Of a stretch of DNA of 42,125 nucleotides, positions 26,288 to 34,524 are shown in pieces. The notes beneath the pieces were generated by a model. That model made no database searches, had not been told where the DNA came from, and saw only the letters and a list, made by a program, of their open reading frames with translations. The position numbers and the translations under genes were made by a program. The stretch's first letter is position 1; every line of letters starts with the position of its first letter. The stretch is from Cesiribacter andamanensis AMV16 (lineage in GTDB: Bacteria > Bacteroidota > Bacteroidia > Cytophagales > Cyclobacteriaceae), in assembly GCF_000348925.1 (NCBI RefSeq), contig NZ_AODQ01000028.1, positions 1-42,125 on the forward strand, given 5' to 3'.

Positions 26288-26348
26288 TTGGCTGAAAGCT
26301 TTTACAGGCACCCGGCTTTATGTATTGACCAGCCTTGAATTCTTTCAT
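26288..26348 (-). pseudogene. Relic of a second fic gene start
   Basis: The minus strand reads MKEFKAGQYIKPGACKSFQPN. The intact fic gene begins MKEFKAGQYIKQGSYKSFQPN, so 18 of 21 residues match. Homology ends about 27 bp from the kinase stop. Confidence 0.8.
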
Positions 26349-26610
26349 AGTGGAACTTATCCAAAGATCTTGTGCATAAGTAAACAGGACCACAAGCTGG
26401 TTAAAAGTATAGCCAAATGCCTACAAAAGGCATTTGGCTAGTTTAGATTTCAACAAAAAACTTTAATAAGGATTGGGTCTATTTAAGTAATGGCTGATTT
26501 TTTTAAATACGTCCTCAATCTGCTGTAACGCGTCAAAGCCGCTTATACGCTTCCACAGCTAGCATTTTGTCCTTATACCTTTCTTCCCCTCCCTGCCCCT
26601 GCAAACAAAA

Positions 26611-26638
26611 AAGGCCTCTTTCCGAAGAAAAAGGCCTA
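26611..26638. terminator. Copy of the tRNA-Leu terminator
   Basis: AAAAGGCCTCTTTCCGAAG and the A-rich right arm match the hairpin at 28223-28259 almost base for base, but the last T run is replaced by AAGTG. Confidence 0.6.
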
Positions 26639-26642
26639 AGTG

Positions 26643-26697
26643 TGCGCATGAGAAGACTCGAACTTCCATGCCCTTGCGAGCACCACCACCTCAAGAT
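26643..26697 (-). pseudogene. tRNA-Leu 3' half (partial copy)
   Basis: Fifty-five bases match the 3' half of the intact tRNA-Leu(GAG) at 28263-28317 with one mismatch. Homology stops inside the anticodon stem. A perfect palindrome ATTCATAA-G-TTATGAAT (26699-26715) begins two bases beyond the break. Confidence 0.9.
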
Positions 26698-26834
26698 TAT
26701 TCATAAGTTATGAATGTCAGATAGTTACGAAATGCAGGGCCTATATAGGGCCTAACTGCCTTCATTTGAGCCGAAGGAAGTTTTATATACGTACCCTTTA
26801 CAGAACCTGCGTGATTTGAATCCTGGTCTTCCTT

Positions 26835-27962
26835 TTAGGAACGGAACAGATTAAGATAATCACTAAACTCATACACCCTACTCCGCTGCCCACCTGTGAT
26901 CTCTCGTAGAATTCCCTGAGCCTCCAGCTCTTTGATAAGGCTATAGGCTGAGGGCATGGAAAGACCAGTCACCTTCCGTACATTTTCTGCATTCAAGACT
27001 GGCCGCTGATACAGGTATTCCAACACCTTTTGAGCATTCACTGCTCTACTGCCGAGACTCTTGATCTTAATGTCAATCTCCTTTTGAAGTCTTAAAATTC
27101 CATCGAAGGTGCTAATCCCTTTTTGTGCGATTTCGATAACACCCTGCAGAAAAAACTTAAACCACCTGCTCAAATCATTCGCCTCTCGAACGCGCATCAG
27201 GTTATCGTAGTAATACCTGCGGTTCCGCTCCAGAAAATCAGAGAGGTAGAGAATTGGCTTTTTCAAAATCCCCCTACTTACCAGATACAGGGTAATCATG
27301 AGACGCCCTACACGCCCATTGCCATCCAGAAAAGGGTGAATTGTTTCAAACTGGTAATGAATAAGGGCTATTTTGAGTAACTCTGGAAAATATAGTTCTT
27401 CATTATGCTCAAACTTTTCGATGTCACCCATCAGTTCCGGAATAGAGGTATGTACCGGAGGCACAAACACTGCGTCGTTAATACTGGCCCCTCCGATCCA
27501 GTTCTGGCTGGTGCGGAATTCACCCGGCTGCTTCTGTTCCCCACGTACCCCCTGCATCAGCGTTTTGTGCGTTTCGCGAATAAGCCTGGAGGAAAAAGGA
27601 AGCCTATCTAGCGCACCCATGGCATGATTCATGGCCTGAATATAATTCTGTACTTCCTCCCAGTCATTGCGCTTATCCAGCGGCACATCTTCCTTATCGA
27701 GCAGTGCCTCCTCCATATTGGTTTGCGTACCTTCAATTTTGCTGCTCTGGGTGGCCTCCTTCAACACATGCATGCTAATAAACAATTCTATATTCGGGAT
27801 ATACTCAGAATACATATCCAGTCGCCCCAGCTCCCTGTCTGCTATCCCCAATAACTGCAGTACCTCCATATCATCCATGATCCAGGGGCGGTTAATGGAG
27901 TTCGGCTGAAAACTTTTATAGGAACCCTGCTTTATGTATTGACCTGCTTTGAACTCTTTCAT
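26835..27962 (-). CDS. Fic/DOC-family AMP-transferase with N-terminal inhibitory motif and C-terminal winged helix
   Basis: This 375-residue Fic protein has the catalytic loop HPFLDGNGRVGRLM near residue 208, a perfect HxFxDGNGRxxR. The inhibitory motif SSKIEG near residue 72 makes it a class II Fic enzyme, whose Glu blocks productive ATP binding until relieved. A C-terminal helix-turn-helix (VRKVTGLSMPSAYSLIKELEAQGI) suggests DNA binding or autoregulation. Fic enzymes add AMP to a Tyr/Ser/Thr of target proteins; the target is unknown. No antitoxin gene is adjacent, as expected for a self-inhibited class. It lies between the intact tRNA-Leu and a partial copy of it, inside a duplicated unit. 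Surrounding sequence is much more A/T-rich than the rest of the window. Confidence 0.9.
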   Translation of the reverse strand: MKEFKAGQYIKQGSYKSFQPNSINRPWIMDDMEVLQLLGIADRELGRLDMYSEYIPNIELFISMHVLKEATQSSKIEGTQTNMEEALLDKEDVPLDKRNDWEEVQNYIQAMNHAMGALDRLPFSSRLIRETHKTLMQGVRGEQKQPGEFRTSQNWIGGASINDAVFVPPVHTSIPELMGDIEKFEHNEELYFPELLKIALIHYQFETIHPFLDGNGRVGRLMITLYLVSRGILKKPILYLSDFLERNRRYYYDNLMRVREANDLSRWFKFFLQGVIEIAQKGISTFDGILRLQKEIDIKIKSLGSRAVNAQKVLEYLYQRPVLNAENVRKVTGLSMPSAYSLIKELEAQGILREITGGQRSRVYEFSDYLNLFRS

Positions 27963-28222
27963 TATAGGACCTATTTAAAGATCTGGTGCGTAATTTAAAC
28001 AGACTGATGATCTATTTAAAATTTTAGCCAAAAATTTAAATAATATAGATTGCTATTTAATATTTCAGCAGAAAAATTAAATAATGAACGAGCCTATTAA
28101 AGCAACGACAGTTCTTTTAAATACGCACTCATTTTGCAGTAAAGAGCAGAAGCTGCATATAAGCTTCTATAGCTAGAGTTCTGTCGATACAACTTTCTTC
28201 TCCTCCCAGTGCGCATAGAAAT
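27963..28222. other. A/T-rich spacer between fic and the tRNA-Leu terminator
   Basis: No gene is visible. The spacer has many ATTTAAAT-type runs (TATTTAAA, AAATTTAAATAAT) that could hold the fic promoter. It is homologous at low identity to 26349-26610. Confidence 0.6.
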
Positions 28223-28259
28223 AAAAAAAGGCCTCTTTCCGAAGAAAAAGGCCTTTTTT
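28223..28259 (-). terminator. Terminator after tRNA-Leu
   Basis: AAAAAAGGCC/GGCCTTTTTT with inner pairing TCTTTCC/GAAGAAA forms a long hairpin with T tracts on both strands. Confidence 0.85.
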
Positions 28260-28262
28260 GTG

Positions 28263-28346
28263 TGCGCATGAGAAGACTCGAACTTCCATGCCCTTGCGAG
28301 CACCACCCCCTCAAGATGGCGTGTCTACCAGTTTCACCACATGCGC
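28263..28346 (-). tRNA. tRNA-Leu (anticodon GAG)
   Basis: The 84-nt cloverleaf has acceptor GCGCATG/CATGCGC with discriminator A and the D-arm start TGGTGAAACTGGTAGAC. The anticodon stem CCATC/GGTGG encloses the loop TTGAGGG (GAG). A long variable arm, as in class II tRNAs, and the T-loop GTTCGAGTC complete it. CCA is not encoded. Confidence 0.95.
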
Positions 28347-28408
28347 AGGTTTGGGTTACAAAAGTAGTGCTTGGCGCAGACTTATACAAGTATCCGGGGC
28401 AGGAGCGC

Positions 28409-29515
28409 TTATATTTTCTCCCAGAGCGAATCCACAAAATAATGCCGGCAATCAAAGAAATGCTCCACCAGCCTGAAGTTTGTGTTGCTGGCGTAGTGCC
28501 CAATGGCGGCCAGATCGTACTTACGGCTGATTTCTACATGTATAGGCTCCCAGGCAGCAAACTGATAGGTTTCGTCCAGCGCCTCAATGTACACCTGCTG
28601 CGCCCGGCGGCTCATCAGGTAACTACGGGCCTCGCCACTTATGGGATCATACAGGGGGTAGTGCTCCCATTGGTCCAGGTCAAACTCCCCGCCCAGCTCC
28701 CCATTGATGCGCTGCAGCAGGTTAAGGTTGAAAGCCCTGGTAATGCCGGCCCGGTCATTGTAAGCCGCCAGGATCTGCCCGGGGTCCTTCTTCAGGTCAA
28801 AACCTATCAGGATCAGGTCATGGGGGTTGAGCTCCGAGGAGAGGCGGCTGAGAAAGTCCAGGGCCTGCGGCTCGGAAAAGTTGCCGATGTTGGAACCCAT
28901 AAAAAGCACCACATTGCGCCGGTCGCTGGTCTGGCCCAGCTGGTGCAGCGCCCTGAAGTAATCATCACAAATGCCCTCCACCTGCAGACCGGGGATGCTC
29001 TGCCGCAGATCAGCCGTAAGGGTTTCCAGCACGTTTTGGGAAATATCGATCGGGATGTAGCGAAAATCAATGCCTGCCCCGGTAAAATGGCGCAGCAGCA
29101 GCTTGGTCTTGAGCCCATCGCCCGCGCCAAACTCAATGAGGTTAAAGCGGCCGCTATCATTGCAAAAGAGCTGCAGCAGGCGCTCCTTGTGCATGTCCAG
29201 GATCTCGTACTCGGAGCGGGTCAGGTAGTACTCCGGCATGTGCATAATGGCCTGGAAAAGAGCATCGCCCTGCTTGTCGTAAAAGTATTTGGAGGAGAGC
29301 TGCTTAGGGCTGGCGGAGAGCCCCTGGCGCACATCCCACGCAAACTGCAAAAGGGGTGCCGGAAGAACAGGCCTGCGCCCGGCACTCCGGTGGCCGGCAT
29401 CCCGGTGGCCGGCATCCCGGTGGCCGGCATCCCGGTGGCCGGCATCCTGGCTGGGTGCGTTGCTTCCGCCTGCAGCTGTGGTTTTGGTGTTGGCTGAGCG
29501 ATGAGATGAGGACAT
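28409..29515 (-). CDS. egtD: L-histidine N-alpha-methyltransferase (EgtD)
   Basis: This 368-residue SAM-dependent methyltransferase makes hercynine from histidine in ergothioneine synthesis. Family blocks are KYFYDKQGDALFQAIM, EYYLTRSEYEIL, NLIEFGAGDGLKTKLLL (SAM site), YIPIDIS, VVLFMGSNIGNF, IGFDLKKDP and the C-terminal EISRKYDL. Length exceeds the usual 320 residues or so because of an N-terminal low-complexity extension with four DAGHR-type pentapeptides from a 15-bp minisatellite. It lies 58 nt downstream of egtB on the same strand, forming an operon. No egtA, egtC or egtE is in the window, as in short-pathway organisms whose EgtB uses cysteine directly or whose lyase is elsewhere. Confidence 0.93.
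   Translation of the reverse strand: MSSSHRSANTKTTAAGGSNAPSQDAGHRDAGHRDAGHRDAGHRSAGRRPVLPAPLLQFAWDVRQGLSASPKQLSSKYFYDKQGDALFQAIMHMPEYYLTRSEYEILDMHKERLLQLFCNDSGRFNLIEFGAGDGLKTKLLLRHFTGAGIDFRYIPIDISQNVLETLTADLRQSIPGLQVEGICDDYFRALHQLGQTSDRRNVVLFMGSNIGNFSEPQALDFLSRLSSELNPHDLILIGFDLKKDPGQILAAYNDRAGITRAFNLNLLQRINGELGGEFDLDQWEHYPLYDPISGEARSYLMSRRAQQVYIEALDETYQFAAWEPIHVEISRKYDLAAIGHYASNTNFRLVEHFFDCRHYFVDSLWEKI
29391..29450. repeat. 15-bp minisatellite in egtD
   Basis: Four units of TGGCCGGCATCCCGG, the last with one change, encode DAGHR repeats on the minus strand near the protein's N-terminus. Confidence 0.9.
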
Positions 29516-29573
29516 AAAGGGGTATGGTATGAATGGAAAAAAGGGGCAGCCCAGCGGGCCAGCAGTAGCTAGC

Positions 29574-30977
29574 TTACAGCTGCTTGGCCAGGCGCAGGCC
29601 GCTAAACAGCCAGCGCAGCTGCGGGTGAAAGAAATTGCGGTAGCTGGCCCGGATGTGATCCCGTGGCGTGGCGCAGGAGCCGCCCCGCAACACCATCTGG
29701 TTGATCATGAACTTGCCATTGTACTCCCCTACCGGACCCGGCGCTTCGCTAAAGTAGGGATAGGGGCGGTAGGCACTGCCGGTCCACTCCCACACATCAC
29801 CCCAGAACTGCCGGTTGCCGCTGCTGCGGACTGCCGGCTCAAAAAGCTCACTGTCCTGAAAGTTGGCATAGGCAGGGGGTGCCGGGCTGTGCTTGCGGCA
29901 GGCAGCTTCCCACTCCTGCTCGGTGGGCAGGCGCAGCCCCCGCCATTTTGCATAGGCATCGGCCTCATAGAAGCTAATATGGGTAACGGGCTCCTGGAGG
30001 TCTACCGGCTCCAGCCCGTGCAGGCTGAAGCGCTGCCACTGCCCGTCGATCCGGTGCCAGTGATAGGGGGCCTGTATGCCCTGCTCCTGCACCCATTGCC
30101 AGCCCTCCTGCATCCAGTGCCGGAAGTACCGATAGCCACCCGCTTCCATAAACTCCAGCCACTCGCCATTGGTCACCAGCCGGTCGGCAATGGCATAGGC
30201 CTGCAGGTATACCTTGTGCCGGCCCAGCTCGTTGTCAAAACAGAATCCCCTCCTTCCGGGGCCGTCTGCGGACTGCGCGTCTGCGGACTGCGCGTCTGCG
30301 GACTGCGCGTCTGCGGACTGCGCGTCTGCGGACTGCGCGTCTGCGGACTGCGCGTCTGCGGACTGCGTGTCTGCCCCCCACCCAATCTCATACACCCCTT
30401 CTTCCATGGGCAGAAACTGCAGTTCGCCTACCGGCTGTGCTGCTTCTTTTGCGGCCTTTCGGGCACGGTATGGGGGAAACAGGGGGTTGCCGCCCAGTAT
30501 GAATTTGATATCGTACAGCAGGAGCTCCTGGTGCTGCTGCTCGTGCTGCAGGCCCAGCTCCAGCTTTTCGGCTACCTCGGCCGGGAGCGAATGCTCCTGC
30601 AGGTAACACTCCAGCTGCTGGTCTACATAGGCCCGGTACTGATACACCTCTTCTACCGAGGGGCGGGTCATGTTGCCGCGGTCGGTGCGCACCACCCGCT
30701 TACCTACCCCCTCATAATAGCTGTTGAACAGGTAGGCGTACTGAGGATCGAATCGCTCATAGCCCGGCAGGTTGCCATCCAGCACAAACTCCTCAAAAAA
30801 CCAGGTGGTATGGCCAATGTGCCATTTGGGCGGGCTTACATCTACTACGGGCTGCACCACATAATCTTCCGTCTGCAGGGGGGCACACAGCTTTTCGGTG
30901 GTGGCCCGTACATGTTTAAACCGGCTGAGAAGATCGGATTGCGTAGGCGAAAGGATGGCTGGAGATTCGGACTGCAT
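29574..30977 (-). CDS. egtB: Ergothioneine biosynthesis sulfoxide synthase (EgtB)
   Basis: This 467-residue non-heme iron enzyme couples hercynine to a thiol (cysteine or gamma-glutamylcysteine). The N-terminal DinB-like domain supplies the three-histidine iron site: HIGHTTWFFEEF near residue 55 and HEQQHQELL near residue 146. The C-terminal FGE-sulfatase fold carries GEYNGKFMINQMVLRGGS and ATPRDHIRASYRNFF. Between them sits an insertion of seven DAQSA-type pentapeptides from a 15-bp minisatellite, in the interdomain linker where extra length should be tolerated. It is first in the egtB-egtD operon. The start at 30977 matches the family N-terminus, but no clear -7 box was found upstream. Confidence 0.93.
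   Translation of the reverse strand: MQSESPAILSPTQSDLLSRFKHVRATTEKLCAPLQTEDYVVQPVVDVSPPKWHIGHTTWFFEEFVLDGNLPGYERFDPQYAYLFNSYYEGVGKRVVRTDRGNMTRPSVEEVYQYRAYVDQQLECYLQEHSLPAEVAEKLELGLQHEQQHQELLLYDIKFILGGNPLFPPYRARKAAKEAAQPVGELQFLPMEEGVYEIGWGADTQSADAQSADAQSADAQSADAQSADAQSADAQSADGPGRRGFCFDNELGRHKVYLQAYAIADRLVTNGEWLEFMEAGGYRYFRHWMQEGWQWVQEQGIQAPYHWHRIDGQWQRFSLHGLEPVDLQEPVTHISFYEADAYAKWRGLRLPTEQEWEAACRKHSPAPPAYANFQDSELFEPAVRSSGNRQFWGDVWEWTGSAYRPYPYFSEAPGPVGEYNGKFMINQMVLRGGSCATPRDHIRASYRNFFHPQLRWLFSGLRLAKQL
30265..30369. repeat. 15-bp minisatellite in egtB
   Basis: Seven units of TCTGCGGACTGCGCG, six exact and the last with one change, encode AQSAD/DAQSA repeats in the minus-strand linker of EgtB. 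Confidence 0.95.
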
Positions 30978-31200
30978 AAAAAGGGGGTTGATCGCTGCTT
31001 GGGCAAGCCGGAGTAAAAAAAGGACAAGACCTATAGGCTTTAACGCATAAACGCCCCTTTCGTTTAAGACTATTTTGATTTAACTCCACTAAAAAAAGGA
31101 TCGGCTGAACAGATCCCGGGCTTGCTGCCCCGCTGCTCAACCGCTGCCCAACATACCGGTGCTCCTTTGGGCTACAGGATCCGGGCCCGCTGAAGAGTGC

Positions 31201-31500
31201 TTACTGCCACAACTGCCAAACCGTCCACAGCCGGGGGTAGGGAAGCTGGGTACTCTCAGCAGCCAAGGCCTGCGTAAGGGCAACCTCTGGCTGGCTTACG
31301 GGCAGGGGGTCAGCGCCACAGGGGCCGGGATCGTCCCGGCGCAACGCCCGCTCCGACAGACTAGGCTCTGCCGGGCTGGACAGTGGCAGCTGCGCGATGG
31401 GCAGCATAAAAAATAGCAGTAGCCCCATATAGGTACTAAGGAGCGAGCGTCCCCGGCGGCAGCTGAAAAAGGGGGCGAAGGTAGTGCTAAATGTGTTCAT
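31201..31500 (-). CDS. Possible small membrane-anchored protein
   Basis: I do not recognise this 99-codon frame. Residues 20-40 form a plausible membrane helix (LLSTYMGLLLFFMLPIAQL) after a basic start, and the remainder is Pro/Ser/Ala-rich. There is no homology signal, no clear promoter and no neighbour support, so it may be a chance frame in a gene-poor stretch between egtB and the LytTR gene. Confidence 0.3.
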   Translation of the reverse strand: MNTFSTTFAPFFSCRRGRSLLSTYMGLLLFFMLPIAQLPLSSPAEPSLSERALRRDDPGPCGADPLPVSQPEVALTQALAAESTQLPYPRLWTVWQLWQ

Positions 31501-31964
31501 GGTGCGATTGATTAAAAGGGGTTCCGGTGCGTATCATCAGCTAGTTAGCATGCCAGGGGCAGTCGGCAAATAAAATGTGATGAGCACAGGAAAAAAGGTG
31601 ACGGAACTGCTTTTACGCCTTGTACCAAAGAGAACAGGGGGCAGAAACAAGCCTGCATCCCCTCTCCCAGTCCGCTAAACTGCCGATAGCGACCAGGCGT
31701 CGGGCTCTTCAGAAAGGGTTGCCAGCGGAAATAAAATAGCCCCGGCCGGGTAGCCGAGGCGGACTATGGAGCCTTTTGCACCGTGAATTATGGATCAAAC
31801 CTTCTAGTTAAGTTGATAAGACATACAAAAATCCCCCTTGGTGAAGGGGGATTCGTTCCGTATAGAAACATTCCAGGTTGAGCAACCCATACTGTACGTT
31901 TTGTAAGCCGGGAGCCGGTGCCTGGGCGCCCTTCTGCCGGAGCAAGCCCTCTGGCAGATGGTTG
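31501..31964. other. Intergenic region with a terminator
   Basis: No gene is seen. The only clear structure is the hairpin at 31830-31853 that ends the LytS/LytTR transcript. Confidence 0.6.
31825..31853 (-). terminator. Terminator of the lytS-lytTR unit
   Basis: A perfect 10-bp stem AATCCCCCTT/AAGGGGGATT with loop GGTG gives a TTTTTG tail on the minus strand, about 110 bp past the regulator's stop. Confidence 0.8.
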
Positions 31965-32648
31965 TCAGAACTTATTGAGTACCCCCATCAGGTTTTGGCG
32001 GTAGGCCTCACTCACCGGTATAGGGGTGGCATGAATGGTCACCTGGTGGCGCTCGGCCTTATCGATCTTGTTGAGGGCCACTATATAGGAGCGGTGCACC
32101 CGTACAAAGCGGTCAGGGGGCAGCAGGCCACTTACTTCTGCAAAGGTGCTGCGGGAAAGGATTTTCTTGTCCTTCAGCACAAAGGTCACATAATTGCCGG
32201 CCGCCTCGGCGTAGAGGATCTCCTCGTACTGCACCTTTAGCTGCTCGTAGCCAGTCTTGATGTAGAAGAAATCGGCCGCCTCGCCGGCATTGCGGTAGGT
32301 ATAAAGTTCGTAGGCCTTGTTGCAGCTTTTCAGAAAGCGGGCCAGCGAAAAAGGTTTGAGCAGGTAATCCACTGCATCCATCTCAAAGCTGGTAACGGCA
32401 TGCTCGCTATAAGCGGTGGTAAAAATGAGCAGCGGCTTTTTGCTCAGGCTGTTGAAAAAATCCAGGCCCGAGATATCCGGCATCTTAATGTCCAGAAAAA
32501 GCAGGTCAATGGATTCCTTCTGCAGGTACTCCAGCGCCTTAAAGGCATCGGTAAACTGGGCCTTCAGCTCCAGAAAGGGCACCTTGGCGGCATGGGCCCG
32601 GATTACCTCCAGGGCCATGGGTTCATCGTCTACAGCAATGGCGTTCAT
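31965..32648 (-). CDS. LytTR-family response regulator
   Basis: This 227-residue regulator has a receiver domain (residues 1-115) with DDEP, the phospho-acceptor in LLFLDIKMPDISG, and the FTTAYSEHA and YLLKPFS switch motifs. From about 130 a LytTR DNA-binding domain follows (ILYAEAAGNYVTFVL, RVHRSYIVALNKID). It lies 24 nt after the LytS-like kinase and forms the usual Bacteroidota pair. Targets cannot be seen; direct repeats bound by LytTR are not obvious in the promoter. Confidence 0.93.
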   Translation of the reverse strand: MNAIAVDDEPMALEVIRAHAAKVPFLELKAQFTDAFKALEYLQKESIDLLFLDIKMPDISGLDFFNSLSKKPLLIFTTAYSEHAVTSFEMDAVDYLLKPFSLARFLKSCNKAYELYTYRNAGEAADFFYIKTGYEQLKVQYEEILYAEAAGNYVTFVLKDKKILSRSTFAEVSGLLPPDRFVRVHRSYIVALNKIDKAERHQVTIHATPIPVSEAYRQNLMGVLNKF

Positions 32649-32672
32649 AGGCAGCAGGGGTAGGCCATGTGA

Positions 32673-34205
32673 TTAGGCAGATAACTGAACGGTAAGATGC
32701 ACAAAATATTCCTTGCCTGTTTCCCGGATCAGCAGCTCGTGCCGCTGAGGGTAGAGCAGCTGCAGGCGCTGGCGCACATTGCTCAGGCCAATGCCGCTCT
32801 TGTCCCGCTCGGGATCGTTCTCGGGGCGGGTATGCTTGCTGTTGTGCACATCAAAATAAAGGGTTTGCTCCCGCACCTCCAGCGTAATGCTGATGTGAGA
32901 AGGCTCCCGGAAGCTGATGCCATGCTTAAAGGCATTTTCCACAAAGGGGATCAGCAGCATGGGGGCAATCTGCACAGGCAGCACCGGCTGCTCAATGGCT
33001 TCATGAATGGTAATGCCCGGGATGGAATCGGTGCGCAGCCGCTGCAGGCTAATGTAGTTGTGGAGGTACTCAATCTCCCGGGCCAGGGCTATTTTCTCCT
33101 GCATGTTTTCCTGCAGCATAAAGCGCATCATATCGCCCAGCTTCTGTATGCCTTCGCCGGTGCGCTCGGCCCCCTCCTGCAGGGCGGTGCCATACATGGT
33201 GTTGAGGGCATTGAAGAGAAAATGGGGATTGATCTGCGAGCGCAGAAAATCAAAGGTGGCATGGCTGTGCCCCAGCTCCCGCTGCAGCACAAACAGCTGC
33301 TCCTCCCCCTTGCGCTGCCGTTTGTACAGCACCCAACAAAGGGGGGCAGCCACCAGTACCTGAAAGGCCACATTGAACATGCTCAGCACAAAGGCCAGAT
33401 CGCCGTATCTTACCAGGATCAGGACCAACAGGGCAATAGGCAAAAAGGCCACTGCCATGATCAGCAATACCTTGCTCAGGTACATCAGAAAGGGGCGCTT
33501 TTTATTTAGCGATTGCGGAATAAGCGCATAAAAGGAGTACCAGTAGATCATAATGCCTGAAGGCACCAGCACACACCAGCTTATGATGAGCTCCCGGTCG
33601 GCATCGCCCATCAGCAGCAGAAATATCCCGATCATCCAGAGCACCACAATCACCAGCCCCCCTTGTGTGATAAAGGGGTAGCGGGCTTTCAGCGTCTCGG
33701 CATTGGAGAGCAGGTAAATGCCCAGGTACTTGATCACCGTATAGAGGGCCAGCATCAGCAGCAGCCAGAAGGCGTACAGAAAGCCATTGAGAAAAAAGCT
33801 GTTGTAGGCTTCCTGCTCTGACCCAAACTGGGCAAAGAGGTAATTTTTCAGATAGGTATCGGTAATGCTGTAGACCAACCCGCCCAGCACAAAAAACACC
33901 AGCACCAGCAGCACATTGCGCAGCAGGGATTTGCGGCGGATCAGCTGCGGCACTACCCGGAAGTTGAGCACCAAAAAGGCCACAAACAAAAAGCTGTAGC
34001 GGATCAGCTGGGGCCAGAAGTAGTGCCTGTAATAGTCAAAGTAGATCAGTGCCTGATCAAAGTAGTAGCGGTTGGGTGTGCGCACATGGGCAATATTCTG
34101 AATGCCCTCGGAGATAAAGAAAAAGACCGCAAAGACAAATAAGGTGGTGACGGCCCAGAATTCTACCCGGTTGAAATTTTCGGATCTTGACAGATCGTCT
34201 TTCAT
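32673..34205 (-). CDS. LytS/YehU-type sensor histidine kinase
   Basis: This kinase of about 510 residues has eight or so membrane helices filling residues 15-300, then a His_kinase domain with SQINPHFLFNALNTMYG, whose His is the phosphorylation site, and an HATPase with LIPFVENAFKHGI and GIGLSNVRQRLQLLY. It signals to the LytTR regulator encoded 24 nt downstream. The start at 34205 (MKDDLSRSENF) is preferred; an in-frame Met at 34241 preceded by a TACTTTAC box-like sequence is an alternative. The stimulus is unknown, as for most such membrane-only sensors. Confidence 0.9.
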   Translation of the reverse strand: MKDDLSRSENFNRVEFWAVTTLFVFAVFFFISEGIQNIAHVRTPNRYYFDQALIYFDYYRHYFWPQLIRYSFLFVAFLVLNFRVVPQLIRRKSLLRNVLLVLVFFVLGGLVYSITDTYLKNYLFAQFGSEQEAYNSFFLNGFLYAFWLLLMLALYTVIKYLGIYLLSNAETLKARYPFITQGGLVIVVLWMIGIFLLLMGDADRELIISWCVLVPSGIMIYWYSFYALIPQSLNKKRPFLMYLSKVLLIMAVAFLPIALLVLILVRYGDLAFVLSMFNVAFQVLVAAPLCWVLYKRQRKGEEQLFVLQRELGHSHATFDFLRSQINPHFLFNALNTMYGTALQEGAERTGEGIQKLGDMMRFMLQENMQEKIALAREIEYLHNYISLQRLRTDSIPGITIHEAIEQPVLPVQIAPMLLIPFVENAFKHGISFREPSHISITLEVREQTLYFDVHNSKHTRPENDPERDKSGIGLSNVRQRLQLLYPQRHELLIRETGKEYFVHLTVQLSA

Positions 34206-34524
34206 AAAAGAAGGCTGCAATGTGGAGGATAAAGTAATCATTTCTGTACAAGCTACAAGGAGGTGTAAAGTAGAAGCTATAGTCGCTGGGCCTGCCCGGC
34301 CCAGGCAGAAGCAGGCGGGCAATGGCCCATGCGCCTTCTCCGGCTGATTTCCATGCTAGTTAGGCACCCCCCGGCAGCCTTAAAAAAAAATGTGACGAAC
34401 CCGCCCAAAGATGTGATCGGTGCGCCCCTCACACATAAACCAACCCACTTCCGGACTAAACGGCCTGCAGAGGTAGCCCGGCAGCAGGAGCAGCACCGGG
34501 GCCCGGAAATAGGGAAAATATGGA

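Larger units (their letters stand above)
26261..26834. other. Decayed tandem copy of the tRNA-Leu/fic unit
   Basis: This gap is collinear with 27,902-28,317: fic start relic, diverged spacer, terminator copy and tRNA 3' half appear in the same order, offset by about 1,614-1,620 bp. A palindrome and about 120 bp of unassigned sequence follow up to the fic stop. A 13-bp hairpin at 26410-26440 (TAGCCAAATGCCT and its complement) lies about 150 bp past the kinase stop. Confidence 0.75.

Noticed and set aside
26800-26835. T-arm-like sequence (ATTTGAATCCTGG) suggesting another tRNA remnant next to fic
   Set aside because: Only the T-loop resembles a tRNA; no acceptor or anticodon arm can be built around it.
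28262-29497. Plus-strand frame of 411 codons opposite egtD, starting in tRNA-Leu
   Set aside because: EgtD is unmistakable on the minus strand, and the frame begins inside a tRNA gene.
30265-30369. Regular direct repeats suggesting a CRISPR array
   Set aside because: Units are 15 bp, contiguous with no spacers, and in frame within EgtB.
29529-31016. Long plus-strand frame (495 codons) opposite egtB with VCGLR repeats
   Set aside because: EgtB motifs are on the minus strand; the repeats are simply the other strand of the 15-bp minisatellite.
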